64,000 nt of DNA from Arthrobacter sp. ISL-28 (GTDB lineage: Bacteria; Actinomycetota; Actinomycetes; Actinomycetales; Micrococcaceae), in contig NZ_JAGGPJ010000027.1 in assembly GCF_018613875.1 (NCBI RefSeq), positions 248,001 to 312,000 on the forward strand, written 5' to 3'. Below are positions 49,001 through 57,117 of the stretch, in pieces. The notes beneath the pieces were generated by a model. That model was not told where the DNA came from. It did no database searches and worked only from the letters and a program-made list of their open reading frames with translations. The translations under genes were made by a program, and so were the position numbers. Positions within the stretch are counted from its first letter, which is position 1, and the number at the start of each line of letters is the position of its first letter.

Positions 49001-49095
49001 GGGAGATGAAGCAGCGGATCGGCAGCCAGCTCCAGGTGGTGAAGGGGCGCAACGGCTCCACCCTGCACATCTCCGATGCCGTGTTGGCAGTCTGA
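46069..49095 (+). CDS. sbcC: Exonuclease SbcCD subunit C
   Basis: Rad50-type SMC ATPase, 1008 residues. Walker A is GATGAGKTS (about 35-43), the Q-loop is MLPQGDFAAFL, the zinc hook CPVC at 516-519 sits between two long Ala/Glu/Leu/Arg coiled coils, and the C-terminal half has LSGGESFMASLSLALGLAD and FVDEGFGSLD. Complete. Confidence 0.95.
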   Translation: MRIHRLEICAFGPFAGTEKIDFDRLSAHGLFLLNGATGAGKTSVLDAICYALYGSVPGARQDGKRLRSDHADAATEPRVSCEFTARGRRFEVSRSPAWDRPSTRSRNGFTTQQPKTLLRERIGGEWIEKSGRNDEAGAEIAGILGMDREQFTRVVMLPQGDFAAFLRSKASDRLDLLQKLFGTERFEAVERELALKAAEAAKEVTGHNGKLAMLMARARDEAAALELDLAAAPDSGDRELLGWLEEAASLRASELGAAAEECDLLRDEHAVRLDDEKAREGRQLKLTAAMRRKSEASAAAPVLEQGAARLALHRKAETLGGQLQAVRAAETALERSVAAMERASADLHVAVRTDAELAHTDPASIDVAAELGRLRGLLAVVNARLADEDRLAGLAARSAGLVIERQKLVDSSKDQAESLLALRSEITRLRAGLQPLEQLAGEAVLRTKEAVAAEELVDVVRRYGAVADDCTAVTERHVRGRDAYQESRQQWLDIREQRLANAAAELAARLEAGEPCPVCGGTEHPAPVPTAGSALGLAEEEERARELCDAADAALSALDSELSAARQLLAVLAGQGGDTAPVDAHAAAAVAREAAAEAEAAVVQLAESRARLEELEDRIADLEQARTGCLARIAQAESALTELDQQSADLESALAALRAGYPSLGHRCTGMEKTIDVLERAATARSDLDVATARLDEARNQLDLALPEAGFSLAAEAHAALLAAVEAAHLEAAVRAGRDEQARLEELFASEELILAEREREAGLTTEPGELERLTAEAEEWRKKSKDAALAAALAAQKCTSLGRLRVDYEELAESGREPRERAELLTALAQSAAGSGDNSYRMSLNSYVLAARLEQVAIAASERLIAMSDGRYTLQHTDAKAARGAKSGLGLEVVDEWTGQRRDTSTLSGGESFMASLSLALGLADVVQQEAGGVDIETLFVDEGFGSLDEQALEQVMDALEGLRDGGRVVGLVSHVGEMKQRIGSQLQVVKGRNGSTLHISDAVLAV

Positions 49096-49116
49096 CGGAC
49101 TGGGCTGGGTGTCCAG

Positions 49117-49122
49117 TACAAT
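49117..49122 (+). promoter_or_regulatory. Candidate -10 for the frameshifted MFS gene
   Basis: TACAAT; a weak -35 (CTGACG or TGACGG) lies 18-19 nt upstream, overlapping the sbcC stop. Confidence 0.35.
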
Positions 49123-49189
49123 CGGATAGTTACCGGGTTTCGCGCATCGGGAGGAGGGACGATGCGCACTACTGAACGAGCCCGGATAC

Positions 49190-50559
49190 ATGACTATTTC
49201 CACGGCGCCTCAGCGCCCCTCCCCGCACCTCCCGGCCGACGCCGGATCACCCACCGATTCGCCGGCGCAGTCCGGCGGCCGGTTCGCCCGCCTGCCCCAA
49301 CTGGCTGGCAAGGGCTTCATTCCGCTCGGTCTGTTCGCCCGGCTCCCGCTGGCCATGCTGACCATCGGAACCCTGACCCTGGTGACTTCCGTCAGCGGCT
49401 CCTATGCAGTCGGCGGCGCGTCCGCCGGGGCAGTGGGCATCGGATCGGCCGTGGGTGCACCCGTTCTGGGTGCCTTCGCGGACCGCCGGGGCCAAAGAAC
49501 GGTGCTGCTGGTGGCCGCGATCCTCAATACCGGGGCCGTCCTCGCCCTCATTGCCCTGGCCTTTGCACTCCCCGATGCCGGATCCAACGGCGACTACCTC
49601 GGCACAGCCGGGCCGGTCCTCGCGGCAGGCTTCATCGCCGGCCTCAGCTGTCCCAGGGGGGGCCGCTGGCGCGGGTGAGGTGGATGGCCCTGACTTCCGG
49701 CTCGAGTCGAAAGGACAGCGGCAGGGATTTGGATACGGCGCTGTCCTACGAAAGCATGGCCGATGAATTGACTTTCGTTCTTGGCCCTGCGCTGGTAGGT
49801 GTGCTTGCCAGCCTCGTAGCTCCCTGGCTGCCGCTTGCCCTTGCCGCGGCACTGACCCTCACGCTCGTGCCTGCTTTCGCCGTGCACCCTACGCACCGCT
49901 CCGTTCCGCGCAGCCCCCGCCTCTGCAAGCCCCGTCCCCGCAAGCATGTCCGGCAACCGTCCCGTCCGGCGCACGCCCCACAGCGCGGGCGGCTGGCCGG
50001 ACTGGCCGCCGTCGCAGTGCCTGTGCTCGCCATGGTTTGCATGGGCACCTTTTTCGGCTCCACGCAGGCGGCCCTGAGTGCCTTTTCCGCCGCCTTTGCA
50101 ACATCGGAAGTCGCCGGCCTGCTGTACTCGGTGATGGGGCTGAGCTCGGCCGCGGCCGCAATTTCCGTTGCGTATTGGCCGGCCAGGTTCCCGGCCACAG
50201 CACGGTGGCTGGTGTGCGCCGCGGTCATGGCCGGACTGTCCACGCTGCTGCTCCTGCCGGCTGACGGCTGGACCATGGTCCTGGTGCTGCTGGTCCTGGG
50301 CCTCCCGGTTGGGCCGGTCATGGTGACCGTCTTCGCGATCGGCGGGACGGTAGCGCCCGCCGGGCGGCTAGGAACGGTGATGACGGCACTGGCCAGCGGC
50401 ATCGTGGCCGGCACGGCCCTCGGGTCCTCGATCGCTGGCCAGCTGGCAGAGGGCCCGGGATACACCGCAGCTTTCCTCATTCCGGTCGCCGCCGCAGCGG
50501 CGCTGTTCCTACTCGGTGCGCCTGCCGCCGTCGTCGTCCGCCGGGTCCCAACTAGATAG
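49190..50559 (+). pseudogene. MFS transporter split by a frameshift at a G7 tract
   Basis: Residues encoded from 49190 to about 49660 are the first four helices of an MFS exporter, with the signature AFADRRGQR, and stop at 49678. The rest (from RVRWMALTSG and LGPALVGVLASL to 50559) continues in the other frame. The switch lies at seven Gs (49656-49662): one additional G would restore a single roughly 456-residue protein. Either a sequencing error, a recent loss, or phase variation. Also, the good SD (GAGGAGG) precedes ATG 49162 in the second frame, so expression of the first frame is uncertain. Confidence 0.8.
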
Positions 50560-50621
50560 CAGCACACGCCGTTTTGAGCGCCGACAAGGGGTGAGCTGCG
50601 TGGGCTGCTTGGGCGTGGGTG

Positions 50622-51356
50622 TCAGGCGAGCTGCGCTTCGATCCGCGCGGCGCTGGCGGTCAGCGCCGCGGCGACGTCGGCGGGGTCCTGGGACGATCGG
50701 ATATAGACGACGGCGACCGCTGCCGGACGGCCTCCCGGCACCCTGATGGGAGCGGCCAGCGAGGAAACGCCGGCAATGACTTCATCGTGGCTTGCGGCAT
50801 AGCCCCGCTTCCGCGCTTCGGCGGCTTCGGCCCGGTACGGCACCCCGGGCGCCAGCTGGTTCCAGTCGTGTTCCGTCAGGGCTGACTGGATGGCGATGCC
50901 GGGGGCGCCGCTGCTGATGGGGTGGCGGGATCCGGGGTGCTGGACAACCGTCGCGGCCGAATGCCGGGGCTCCACAGTGACGAGGGTGACGCAGTCCTGA
51001 TGGTCCCAGACGGCAATGAAGGCGGTCATATTCAGGGCATTGGCAAGCTGGGTCAGCTCGGGGAGGGCCGCTGTCTGGAGGTTGCGGGACACGCCCCTTG
51101 CCAGCACGGCCAGGCCCGGCCCCGGCTGAACCCGGCCAGCGTCGTCCCGCACCAGCAGCGAGTGGTCCTCGAGCGTCCGGAGGATCCGGTACGCCACGGA
51201 ACGGTGCACGCCCATGGCGTCCGCGAGCTCGGCGATCGTGAGGGGGGCCTCGGCTTCAGCCATGATTTCCAAGGCCCGGATGCCACGTGAGAGCGTCTGC
51301 GACGGGGAAACCCGGGCGGGCGCAGCCTGCGGACCGGCGCTGGCGATTGGAGTCAT
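50622..51356 (-). CDS. IclR family transcriptional regulator
   Basis: 244 residues. Winged HTH at about 20-80 (LTIAELADAMGVHRSVAYRILRTLE) and a C-terminal effector domain (about 100-244; PISSGAPGIAIQSAL, KRGYAASHDEV, GVSSLAAPI). Probably controls the divergent flavin reductase/monooxygenase genes. ATG 51356 is selected by a -10 seven nt upstream. Confidence 0.9.
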   Translation of the reverse strand: MTPIASAGPQAAPARVSPSQTLSRGIRALEIMAEAEAPLTIAELADAMGVHRSVAYRILRTLEDHSLLVRDDAGRVQPGPGLAVLARGVSRNLQTAALPELTQLANALNMTAFIAVWDHQDCVTLVTVEPRHSAATVVQHPGSRHPISSGAPGIAIQSALTEHDWNQLAPGVPYRAEAAEARKRGYAASHDEVIAGVSSLAAPIRVPGGRPAAVAVVYIRSSQDPADVAAALTASAARIEAQLA

Positions 51357-51363
51357 GGTGTCC

Positions 51364-51369
51364 ATCCTA
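51364..51369 (-). promoter_or_regulatory. -10 box of a leaderless iclR transcript
   Basis: TAGGAT on the minus strand, 7 nt before ATG 51356. An ATG further upstream would start before this promoter. Confidence 0.5.
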
Positions 51370-51429
51370 GGCGGGGAGAAAGGAGCGGTTTGCGTCGAGG
51401 TCTTGTGTTGCACGTCACGTTCCGCTAGC

Positions 51430-51482
51430 GTTCCATATAGGAATTATCAGTTCAACTATAGAATACAGTTCAACTATAGAAC
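51430..51482. promoter_or_regulatory. Three related 15-bp operator-like sites
   Basis: GTTCCATATAGGAAT (51430-51444), GTTCAACTATAGAAT (51450-51464) and GTTCAACTATAGAAC (51468-51482), spaced 20 and 18 bp, each with GTTC/GAAC-type arms. They lie between the IclR gene and the flavin reductase gene, as tandem IclR boxes should. TAGAAT (51459-51464) could double as a -10. Confidence 0.7.
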
Positions 51483-51547
51483 ACGTGGTGCAGGTGCACC
51501 AGCGGCCATCATTCCCCTGACCTAAGCCTCCGCAAGCTAAGGAATCC

Positions 51548-52081
51548 ATGATGATTGCGAAGCCAGAAGCGGCCCCCGATGTCCCGGGCTGGACGTCTGT
51601 TCCCAGAGCCCACCGCTTCCGCGGCAGTCTCGGCAGGTTCGCCACCGGCGTCGCGATCGTCACCTTCGACGGCGCCACCAAGCGCCATGGCATTACCGTG
51701 AACTCCTTCACCTCGGTATCCATGGAGCCGCCACTGGTGCTCGTCAGCATTGCCCGCGCCACCAAGGCGCATGACGAGCTTGCTGGCCGGCCGTTCACCG
51801 TTAACATCCTCGGCGCGGAACAGCGCCAACTGGCCATGCACTTCGCCGGCCGCCCCGGCCCCGAGCCCCAGTGGGTGGAAAGCGAAACGGCCCCCCGGCT
51901 GTCCAATGTCCTCGCCTACTTTGAGTGCAAACCCTGGGCGGCGTACGACGGCGGCGACCACACCCTCTATCTCGGCGAGGTAGTGGACTTCAACTACCGC
52001 AACGGCGACGCCCTGGCCTTCGCCAACAGCGCGTTCACCATCATCCCGGAAAGCCAGTTGGGCATGGAAGACCTTCTCTGA
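51548..52081 (+). CDS. Flavin reductase (small component of a two-component monooxygenase)
   Basis: 177 residues. The HpaC-like FMN-binding split barrel is visible as FRGSLGRFATGVAIVTFDG, GITVNSFTSVSMEPPLVLVSI and FTVNILGAEQ. It supplies reduced flavin to the oxygenase encoded 53 bp downstream. AAGGA precedes the ATG; ATG 51551 is an alternative. Confidence 0.9.
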   Translation: MMIAKPEAAPDVPGWTSVPRAHRFRGSLGRFATGVAIVTFDGATKRHGITVNSFTSVSMEPPLVLVSIARATKAHDELAGRPFTVNILGAEQRQLAMHFAGRPGPEPQWVESETAPRLSNVLAYFECKPWAAYDGGDHTLYLGEVVDFNYRNGDALAFANSAFTIIPESQLGMEDLL

Positions 52082-52134
52082 CACGCACCACCCGCACGAC
52101 CCCCTGCAGTTCAACGACGACTGGAGACAGAACA

Positions 52135-53589
52135 ATGGGAATCCGAACCGGCCAGCAGTATCTGGACAAGCTCAATGCAATGACGCCTCATGTCGTCATC
52201 GACGGCGAAGTGGTTCGCGAAAAGGTGGCAGAGCATCCAGCCTTCCGCAACGTTGCGCGGTCCTACTCGAAGCTCTTCGACATGCAGCACGATCAGCAGT
52301 ACCAGGAAGCGCTCACGTTCACGTCGCCCATCACAGGGGACCTGGTGAACGCGTCCTTCCTGGTGCCCAGGACCGTCGAGGACCTGCAGCACCGGCGCCG
52401 GGCAATCTCCACCTGGGCGGAGGCGACCAACGGATTCCTGGGCCGCACGGGCGACTACATGAACTCCGCCCTCACGGCACTGGGCACGGCCGAGAAGTGG
52501 TTTGCCCAGGCTGATCCTAAGTTTGCCGACAACATCCGCAACTACTATGAGTGGGCGCGCGAGAACGATGTTCTGGCTACCCACACGCTGATTCCGCCGC
52601 AGGTCAACCGGTCCGTGTCCGGCTCCGAACAGCTCGGCGGCCAGCTTACCGCGCACATTGTGGAGGAACGCGAGGACGGCATTGTCATCCGCGGCGCCCG
52701 CATGCTGGCCACCATCGCGCCCATTGCGGACGAACTGCTCGTCTTCCCGTCCACCGTGCTGCGCGGCACGCCTGAAGATGCGCCCTATTCCTTCGCTTTT
52801 GCCATTCCCAACGACACGCCGGGGCTGCGGTACCTGTGCCGCACGTCGCTCTACAACGGGGGCAGCACCCACGACGAGCCGCTTGCCTCCCGCTACGAGG
52901 AAATGGACGCGGTGGCAATTTTCGACGACGTCCTCGTGCCCGGCGAACGCATCTTCATGCTCGGGAACCCGCAGCTGTGCAACTCGTTCTACGCCGAGAC
53001 CGGGGCGGGTGCGCTCATGACCCACCAGGTGGTGACCCGCACGATTGCCAAGAGCCAGTTCTTCCTTGGGCTCGCGTCAGAACTGGCTGACGCCATCGGG
53101 ATTGACGGTTTCCAGCACATCCAGGAGGACATCGCGGAGCTGATCATCGACGTCGAAATCGGCAAAGCGCTGGTGCGCGCCTCCGAAGCGGACGCGGAAC
53201 TCAACGACGCCGGCGTCATGCTGCCCAGGTGGAGCACCCTCAACGCCGCGCGGAACTGGTATCCGAAGATCGCCCAGCGCTTCCCGCAGATCATCCGGAA
53301 GTTCTCTGCCTCCGGACTCATGGCACTCCCCGGGGAAGCGGACGTGAACAGCGAGGCGAGGGCCGACATCGACCTCTACCTGCAGGGCAAGACGCTCACC
53401 GGACCCGAGCGCGTGCGCCTGTTCAAACTGGCGTTCGATGCCTCGATCTCAGGCTTCTCAGGCCGCCAGTCGCTCTACGAATACTTCTTCTTTGGGGATC
53501 CGGTCCGGATGGCCAGTGCCCTCGTCAACACGTACGACCGGGAGCCGGTCAGGGCCAGGCTTCGAGAATTCCTTAACCGGACTGACTGA
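52135..53589 (+). CDS. 4-Hydroxyphenylacetate 3-monooxygenase-type oxygenase (HpaB family)
   Basis: 484 residues. The acyl-CoA-dehydrogenase-like HpaB fold: MGIRTGQQYLDKLN at the start, NSALTALGTAEKWF, THTLIPPQVNRS (flavin/substrate region) and FSASGLMALPGEAD. Oxidises phenolic substrates (4-hydroxyphenylacetate, chlorophenols or nitrophenols) with FADH2. No ring-cleavage genes follow, so the true substrate is open. Confidence 0.9.
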   Translation: MGIRTGQQYLDKLNAMTPHVVIDGEVVREKVAEHPAFRNVARSYSKLFDMQHDQQYQEALTFTSPITGDLVNASFLVPRTVEDLQHRRRAISTWAEATNGFLGRTGDYMNSALTALGTAEKWFAQADPKFADNIRNYYEWARENDVLATHTLIPPQVNRSVSGSEQLGGQLTAHIVEEREDGIVIRGARMLATIAPIADELLVFPSTVLRGTPEDAPYSFAFAIPNDTPGLRYLCRTSLYNGGSTHDEPLASRYEEMDAVAIFDDVLVPGERIFMLGNPQLCNSFYAETGAGALMTHQVVTRTIAKSQFFLGLASELADAIGIDGFQHIQEDIAELIIDVEIGKALVRASEADAELNDAGVMLPRWSTLNAARNWYPKIAQRFPQIIRKFSASGLMALPGEADVNSEARADIDLYLQGKTLTGPERVRLFKLAFDASISGFSGRQSLYEYFFFGDPVRMASALVNTYDREPVRARLREFLNRTD

Positions 53590-53734
53590 TCCTGCCGGCT
53601 CCGGCTCAATCGACACTCTGGCTGACCCCCCGCCCGCGCCACAGCGCGGATTTCGTGCTCCCGCCGCGCTGTGACAGCCCGGCGTGAAGATTTAAGTGTG
53701 CTTTGGCGCACATTCATAGTATTCTTTGATACCA

Positions 53735-53752
53735 ACTGACCGTTCGATCAGT
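53735..53752. promoter_or_regulatory. 18-bp near-perfect inverted repeat upstream of the MHS transporter
   Basis: ACTGACCG and CGATCAGT flank TT; one mismatch in eight. A TAGTAT -10 (53717-53722) lies just upstream. This layout is typical of a TetR-family operator, but no TetR gene is in the window. Confidence 0.5.
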
Positions 53753-53805
53753 AAATCGCTCGGCCCCCACCTCGGCAGAATCTCTGCCCCAGCCACGGAG
53801 TTCCA

Positions 53806-55137
53806 ATGACTGCAGCTTCTTCCGTTGATTCCGAGACCGGCCCCAGCAGTAAGCACGAGGAACGCAAGGTCCTCGCGGGGACGCTGGTCGGCACCACCAT
53901 TGAGTGGTACGACTTCTTCATCTTTGCCCAGCTCACAGGTACGCTGCTTTCGCCGCTCTTCCTCACACCGCTGCAGCAGTCCAATCCGGGCCTGGCGCAG
54001 ATCCTCTCCTTCGCCCTCATCGGCATCAGCTTCCTCTTCCGTCCGCTCGGAGCCGTCATCGCCGGCCACCTCGGAGACCGGCTGGGACGCAAGGCGATGC
54101 TGGTCTTCACACTCGTGATGATGGGGGCAGCAACATCCCTGATCGGCATTCTGCCGACGTACAGCCAGATCGGCCTCTGGGCTCCCGTCCTGTTGATCAC
54201 CCTCCGGATCATCCAGGGCTTCTCAGCCGGCGGCGAGTGGGGCGGAGCTGCCCTGATGGCCGTGGAGCACGCACCGATGAGCAAGCGGGGGATCTTCGGC
54301 GCATACCCCCAGATCGGCGTCCCGATTGGCATGATCCTGGCCACGGGCCTCCTGTTCTTCCTCAACAGCGCCATGTCGAAGGAGGACTTTGCCGCGTGGG
54401 GCTGGCGCGTTCCGTTCCTGCTGTCCATCGTGCTGATCGTCATCGGATACCTGATCCGCCGGGCGGTAGCGGAAAGCCCTGTCTTCCGTGAGATGGCCGC
54501 CCGCAAGGCTGAGAGCAAGGCCCCTCTGGGTGAGCTCATCCGCCACCACAAGAAGCCGGTCCTCTACTCAACGCTGATCTTCATCGCCAACAACGCTGCG
54601 GGTTACCTGCTGATCGCCTTCTTCATCTCCTACGCCACCAGGGCCCTGCAAATGCCCGTGCCCCAGGTGTTGCTCGCCACGACCCTTGCCTCCTTCGGCT
54701 GGCTGATCTTTACGTTGGCGGGCGGCTGGCTTTCGGACCGCATCGGCCGCGTCAAGACCTTCCTGACGGGCTACGCCATCATCTTCGTCTGGATGATCCC
54801 GATGTTCGCGCTCATCGACACCAAAAACATCTGGCTTTATGGCGTGGCGCTGTTTGTCCTGACGATCGGCCTGGGCCTTTCCTACGGCCCCATGTCCGCC
54901 ATGTATGCCGAGATGTTCCCCGCGAACGTGCGGTACTCGGGGATCTCGATCGGCTACGCCTTCGGTGCCATCCTCGGCGGCGCGTTCGCTGCCACCATTG
55001 CGGAGTCCCTGCTCCAGAGCACCAAGTGGACAGGTTCGATCGGCATTTACATCATGGTCCTGTGCGTGATCTCCGCAATTGGCGTACTGCTGGCGAAGGA
55101 GACCAGGGGCCGCCTGCTCGGCGTCAGTCGGCACTGA
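53806..55137 (+). CDS. MFS transporter, metabolite:H+ symporter (MHS) family
   Basis: 443 residues with 12 membrane helices. The N-terminus LVGTTIEWYDFFIFAQ and the motif HLGDRLGRKAMLV, plus SAGGEWGGAALMAVEH, define the MHS subfamily (proline/betaine, shikimate and aromatic-acid carriers). With the monooxygenase upstream, uptake of an aromatic acid is plausible. Confidence 0.9.
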   Translation: MTAASSVDSETGPSSKHEERKVLAGTLVGTTIEWYDFFIFAQLTGTLLSPLFLTPLQQSNPGLAQILSFALIGISFLFRPLGAVIAGHLGDRLGRKAMLVFTLVMMGAATSLIGILPTYSQIGLWAPVLLITLRIIQGFSAGGEWGGAALMAVEHAPMSKRGIFGAYPQIGVPIGMILATGLLFFLNSAMSKEDFAAWGWRVPFLLSIVLIVIGYLIRRAVAESPVFREMAARKAESKAPLGELIRHHKKPVLYSTLIFIANNAAGYLLIAFFISYATRALQMPVPQVLLATTLASFGWLIFTLAGGWLSDRIGRVKTFLTGYAIIFVWMIPMFALIDTKNIWLYGVALFVLTIGLGLSYGPMSAMYAEMFPANVRYSGISIGYAFGAILGGAFAATIAESLLQSTKWTGSIGIYIMVLCVISAIGVLLAKETRGRLLGVSRH

Positions 55138-55163
55138 CAGATTGCCGTAGATAGTCAATTCGC

Positions 55164-55200
55164 GGATGCGGGCCCGGGCCATAGGTCCGGGCCCGCATCC
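55164..55200. terminator. Bidirectional terminator hairpin
   Basis: Perfect 14-bp GC-rich arms (55164-55177/55187-55200) with a 9-nt loop between two convergent genes. Confidence 0.75.
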
Positions 55201-55218
55201 GTCCCGTGCGGGGTGCGC

Positions 55219-55992
55219 TCAAGCGTTGGCGCCGTGCAGCAGCCCAATGGCGTCGTCGTCGGTCAGCTGGTCAAAGTGGCGGTAGAAGCTTCCCACGGCC
55301 CGGAACTTGCCCGGCAGGTGCAGGCACAGGACATCGCAGACCCGGGACAGGGACCTTTCAGCCTCGATCGAACCCACGGGGGCGGCCGCCACCACCCGTG
55401 AAGCGCCGGCGGAACGGACGGCCTCGACCGCGGCCCGCATGGTGGCACCGGTAGCGAGACCGTCGTCGACCAGCAGGACAGTCTTGCCGTGCAGTTCCAG
55501 ATGGCCCCCTGGGTAGGTTTCGGCGCGGCGGAGCAGTTCGTCCCGCTCACGGCTTTCCACCTGGTCCATCCATTCCTGCCGGACGCCGTTCTCGAGGATG
55601 CGCTCGACCAGTGGCCTGTTGAGCAGGCGCACAATCCTTCCAGGTTCCGGGCCGCCCGTTTCAGGTCCCGGCCCAGCCGGCGCGGGACCTCCCGCTTCGG
55701 CCGAAGCCGCACCGCCGGCATCCTCGGCAGCGCGCTCGGCAGCACCGCCGGCAGCGACGGCGGCCGTATATGCCAGGGCGCCGAAGGCCGTCTCACCATG
55801 GCCGGGGATGCCGAGCTTGCGGACCAGGACGGCGCCGTACGGAAGGTGGAGCACTTTGGCGGCAGCGACTGCCACCGGAATCCCCCCGCGGGCGAGTCCG
55901 AGCAGCACGGTGTCCGGCTGTTCGCGGAACTGCGGGAGAGCCTCGGCAAGACGCCTGCCGGCTTCCTCCCGGTCTTCAAAAACCATGCCCAT
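55219..55992 (-). CDS. Phosphoribosyltransferase-domain protein
   Basis: 257 residues. The PRPP loop is VLLVDDGLATGAT; the N-terminal half LLGLARGGIPVAVAAAKVL is typical of these orphan PRTase-like proteins. A 30-residue Ala/Gly/Pro/Glu insertion at about 85-115 separates the two parts. Substrate unknown. GAGAGGA precedes ATG 55992. Confidence 0.85.
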   Translation of the reverse strand: MGMVFEDREEAGRRLAEALPQFREQPDTVLLGLARGGIPVAVAAAKVLHLPYGAVLVRKLGIPGHGETAFGALAYTAAVAAGGAAERAAEDAGGAASAEAGGPAPAGPGPETGGPEPGRIVRLLNRPLVERILENGVRQEWMDQVESRERDELLRRAETYPGGHLELHGKTVLLVDDGLATGATMRAAVEAVRSAGASRVVAAAPVGSIEAERSLSRVCDVLCLHLPGKFRAVGSFYRHFDQLTDDDAIGLLHGANA

Positions 55993-56285
55993 GGATTCCT
56001 CTCCCGGTCTCTCCGCCCTTCAATTCCAGCCTACCGCCGGGACACCCAACGGCGTCCAAGGGGAATTCAAAAGGTGGGGGCCGATATGGACGGCGGGCAG
56101 GCATCCGTGCGTCCGCCCGCTGGGCGCTGCCGCGGGGCTGGCCGGAGCCGAGCCCAGGCACGCAGCCAGCTGAGATACAGCCAGCTGAGGTGCAGCTAGG
56201 TGAGGTGCAGCTAGGTGAGATACAGCCAGCTGAGGTGCAGCTAGGTGAGGTGCAGCTAGGTGAGATACAGCCAGCTGAGATGCAG
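55993..56285. other. Intergenic region with minisatellite
   Basis: Between the hydrolase (56286 stop) and the phosphoribosyltransferase. Contains the 15-bp repeats (56172-56291) and otherwise no visible gene or promoter box of note. Confidence 0.6.
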
Positions 56286-56291
56286 CTAGCT
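56172..56291. repeat. Eight 15-bp tandem repeats in a 45-bp higher-order pattern
   Basis: Units are A (GAGATACAGCCAGCT) and B (GAGGTGCAGCTAGGT) in the order A-B-B-A-B-B-A-A', with A' GAGATGCAGCTAGCT. The array runs to the stop codon of the hydrolase (56286-56288). The A-B-B block repeating every 45 bp shows a second round of duplication. Confidence 0.93.
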
Positions 56292-57116
56292 GCCGAGGAA
56301 TCCGATGGCAGCCTGCTTGAAGGCCCGGCTGGTCACGGCGTTGGTGTGGTTCCGGCCGGGCAGGACCAGCTGTTCAGCCAGGGAACCTGCCTTGGCGGCC
56401 AGTTCCGCGAGCTGCGGCATGGAGGCTGCGCGTTCGTCGTATTCACCGGCCACCAGGAGCATGGGCATGTGCGGCACGGCTTCGGCGGGGTCGTACGGCT
56501 CGGTTTTTATCGCCTCGATCAGGGACAGCAGCGAGAAGATGTTGTTGCTCGGCAGCGCCTGGGCCATCTTGAGAAGCCCGGCGGTGGATTCATCGGCGAT
56601 CGGTGTCCCGTCAGCCAGGTAGTGCTGGGCAGCCACGAGGTCGAAGTCGGCCAGCGGATCCGCCATGTTCGGTCCGCCAAGGACCAGCCGGTGCACGATC
56701 TCCGGCTGGGTGGCGCCGAACTCCCACGCGAGCCGGGAACCGAGCGAGTAGCCGATCACATCCAGCCCGCTGGAAGGGTCACCGGCCTGCAGGGGCCGCA
56801 CGCCGGCGTCGAACGCTATCTGCAGAAGGTCCGCGCGCATGCGGCTCGGCGAGTAAGAGTCCATGTCCTCGGGGGCGCCGCTGCGGCCGTGGCCGGGCAG
56901 GTCCACCGTGATGACCCGCCGGCCGGCGTCCAGGAGGGCGGAGAGCCAGCCGGTGTCCTCCCAGTTCAGCTTGCTGGAGGAGGAGAAGCCATGGATCAGC
57001 AGGATGGGCCGCAGACCCGCGTCGTTCTTGGGCTCATGCACCGCGACATACAGCTGGGGATCCGTGCCCTCCACTGTGTGGGAGTGCTGTTCGCCGGTGT
57101 GCCTGCCGCTCATCAT
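56286..57116 (-). CDS. Alpha/beta hydrolase, like the C-terminal half of AcoC
   Basis: 276 residues. The oxyanion loop is LLIHGFSSSS, the nucleophile is GYSLGS, the catalytic His is in LPGRNHTNAV. ATG 57116 is preferred: GAGGA lies 5 nt upstream. It starts 1 nt after the lone lipoyl-domain gene. In AcoC of acetoin dehydrogenases (P. putida) a lipoyl domain and an alpha/beta hydrolase are fused; here they are separate. Confidence 0.85.
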   Translation of the reverse strand: MMSGRHTGEQHSHTVEGTDPQLYVAVHEPKNDAGLRPILLIHGFSSSSKLNWEDTGWLSALLDAGRRVITVDLPGHGRSGAPEDMDSYSPSRMRADLLQIAFDAGVRPLQAGDPSSGLDVIGYSLGSRLAWEFGATQPEIVHRLVLGGPNMADPLADFDLVAAQHYLADGTPIADESTAGLLKMAQALPSNNIFSLLSLIEAIKTEPYDPAEAVPHMPMLLVAGEYDERAASMPQLAELAAKAGSLAEQLVLPGRNHTNAVTSRAFKQAAIGFLGS

Positions 57117-57117
57117 G

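Noticed and set aside
49162-50559. Single 465-codon reading of the MFS region
   Set aside because: Its first 165 residues have no membrane helices, whereas the adjacent frame encodes the expected MFS N-terminus; the frame is a chimera made by the frameshift.
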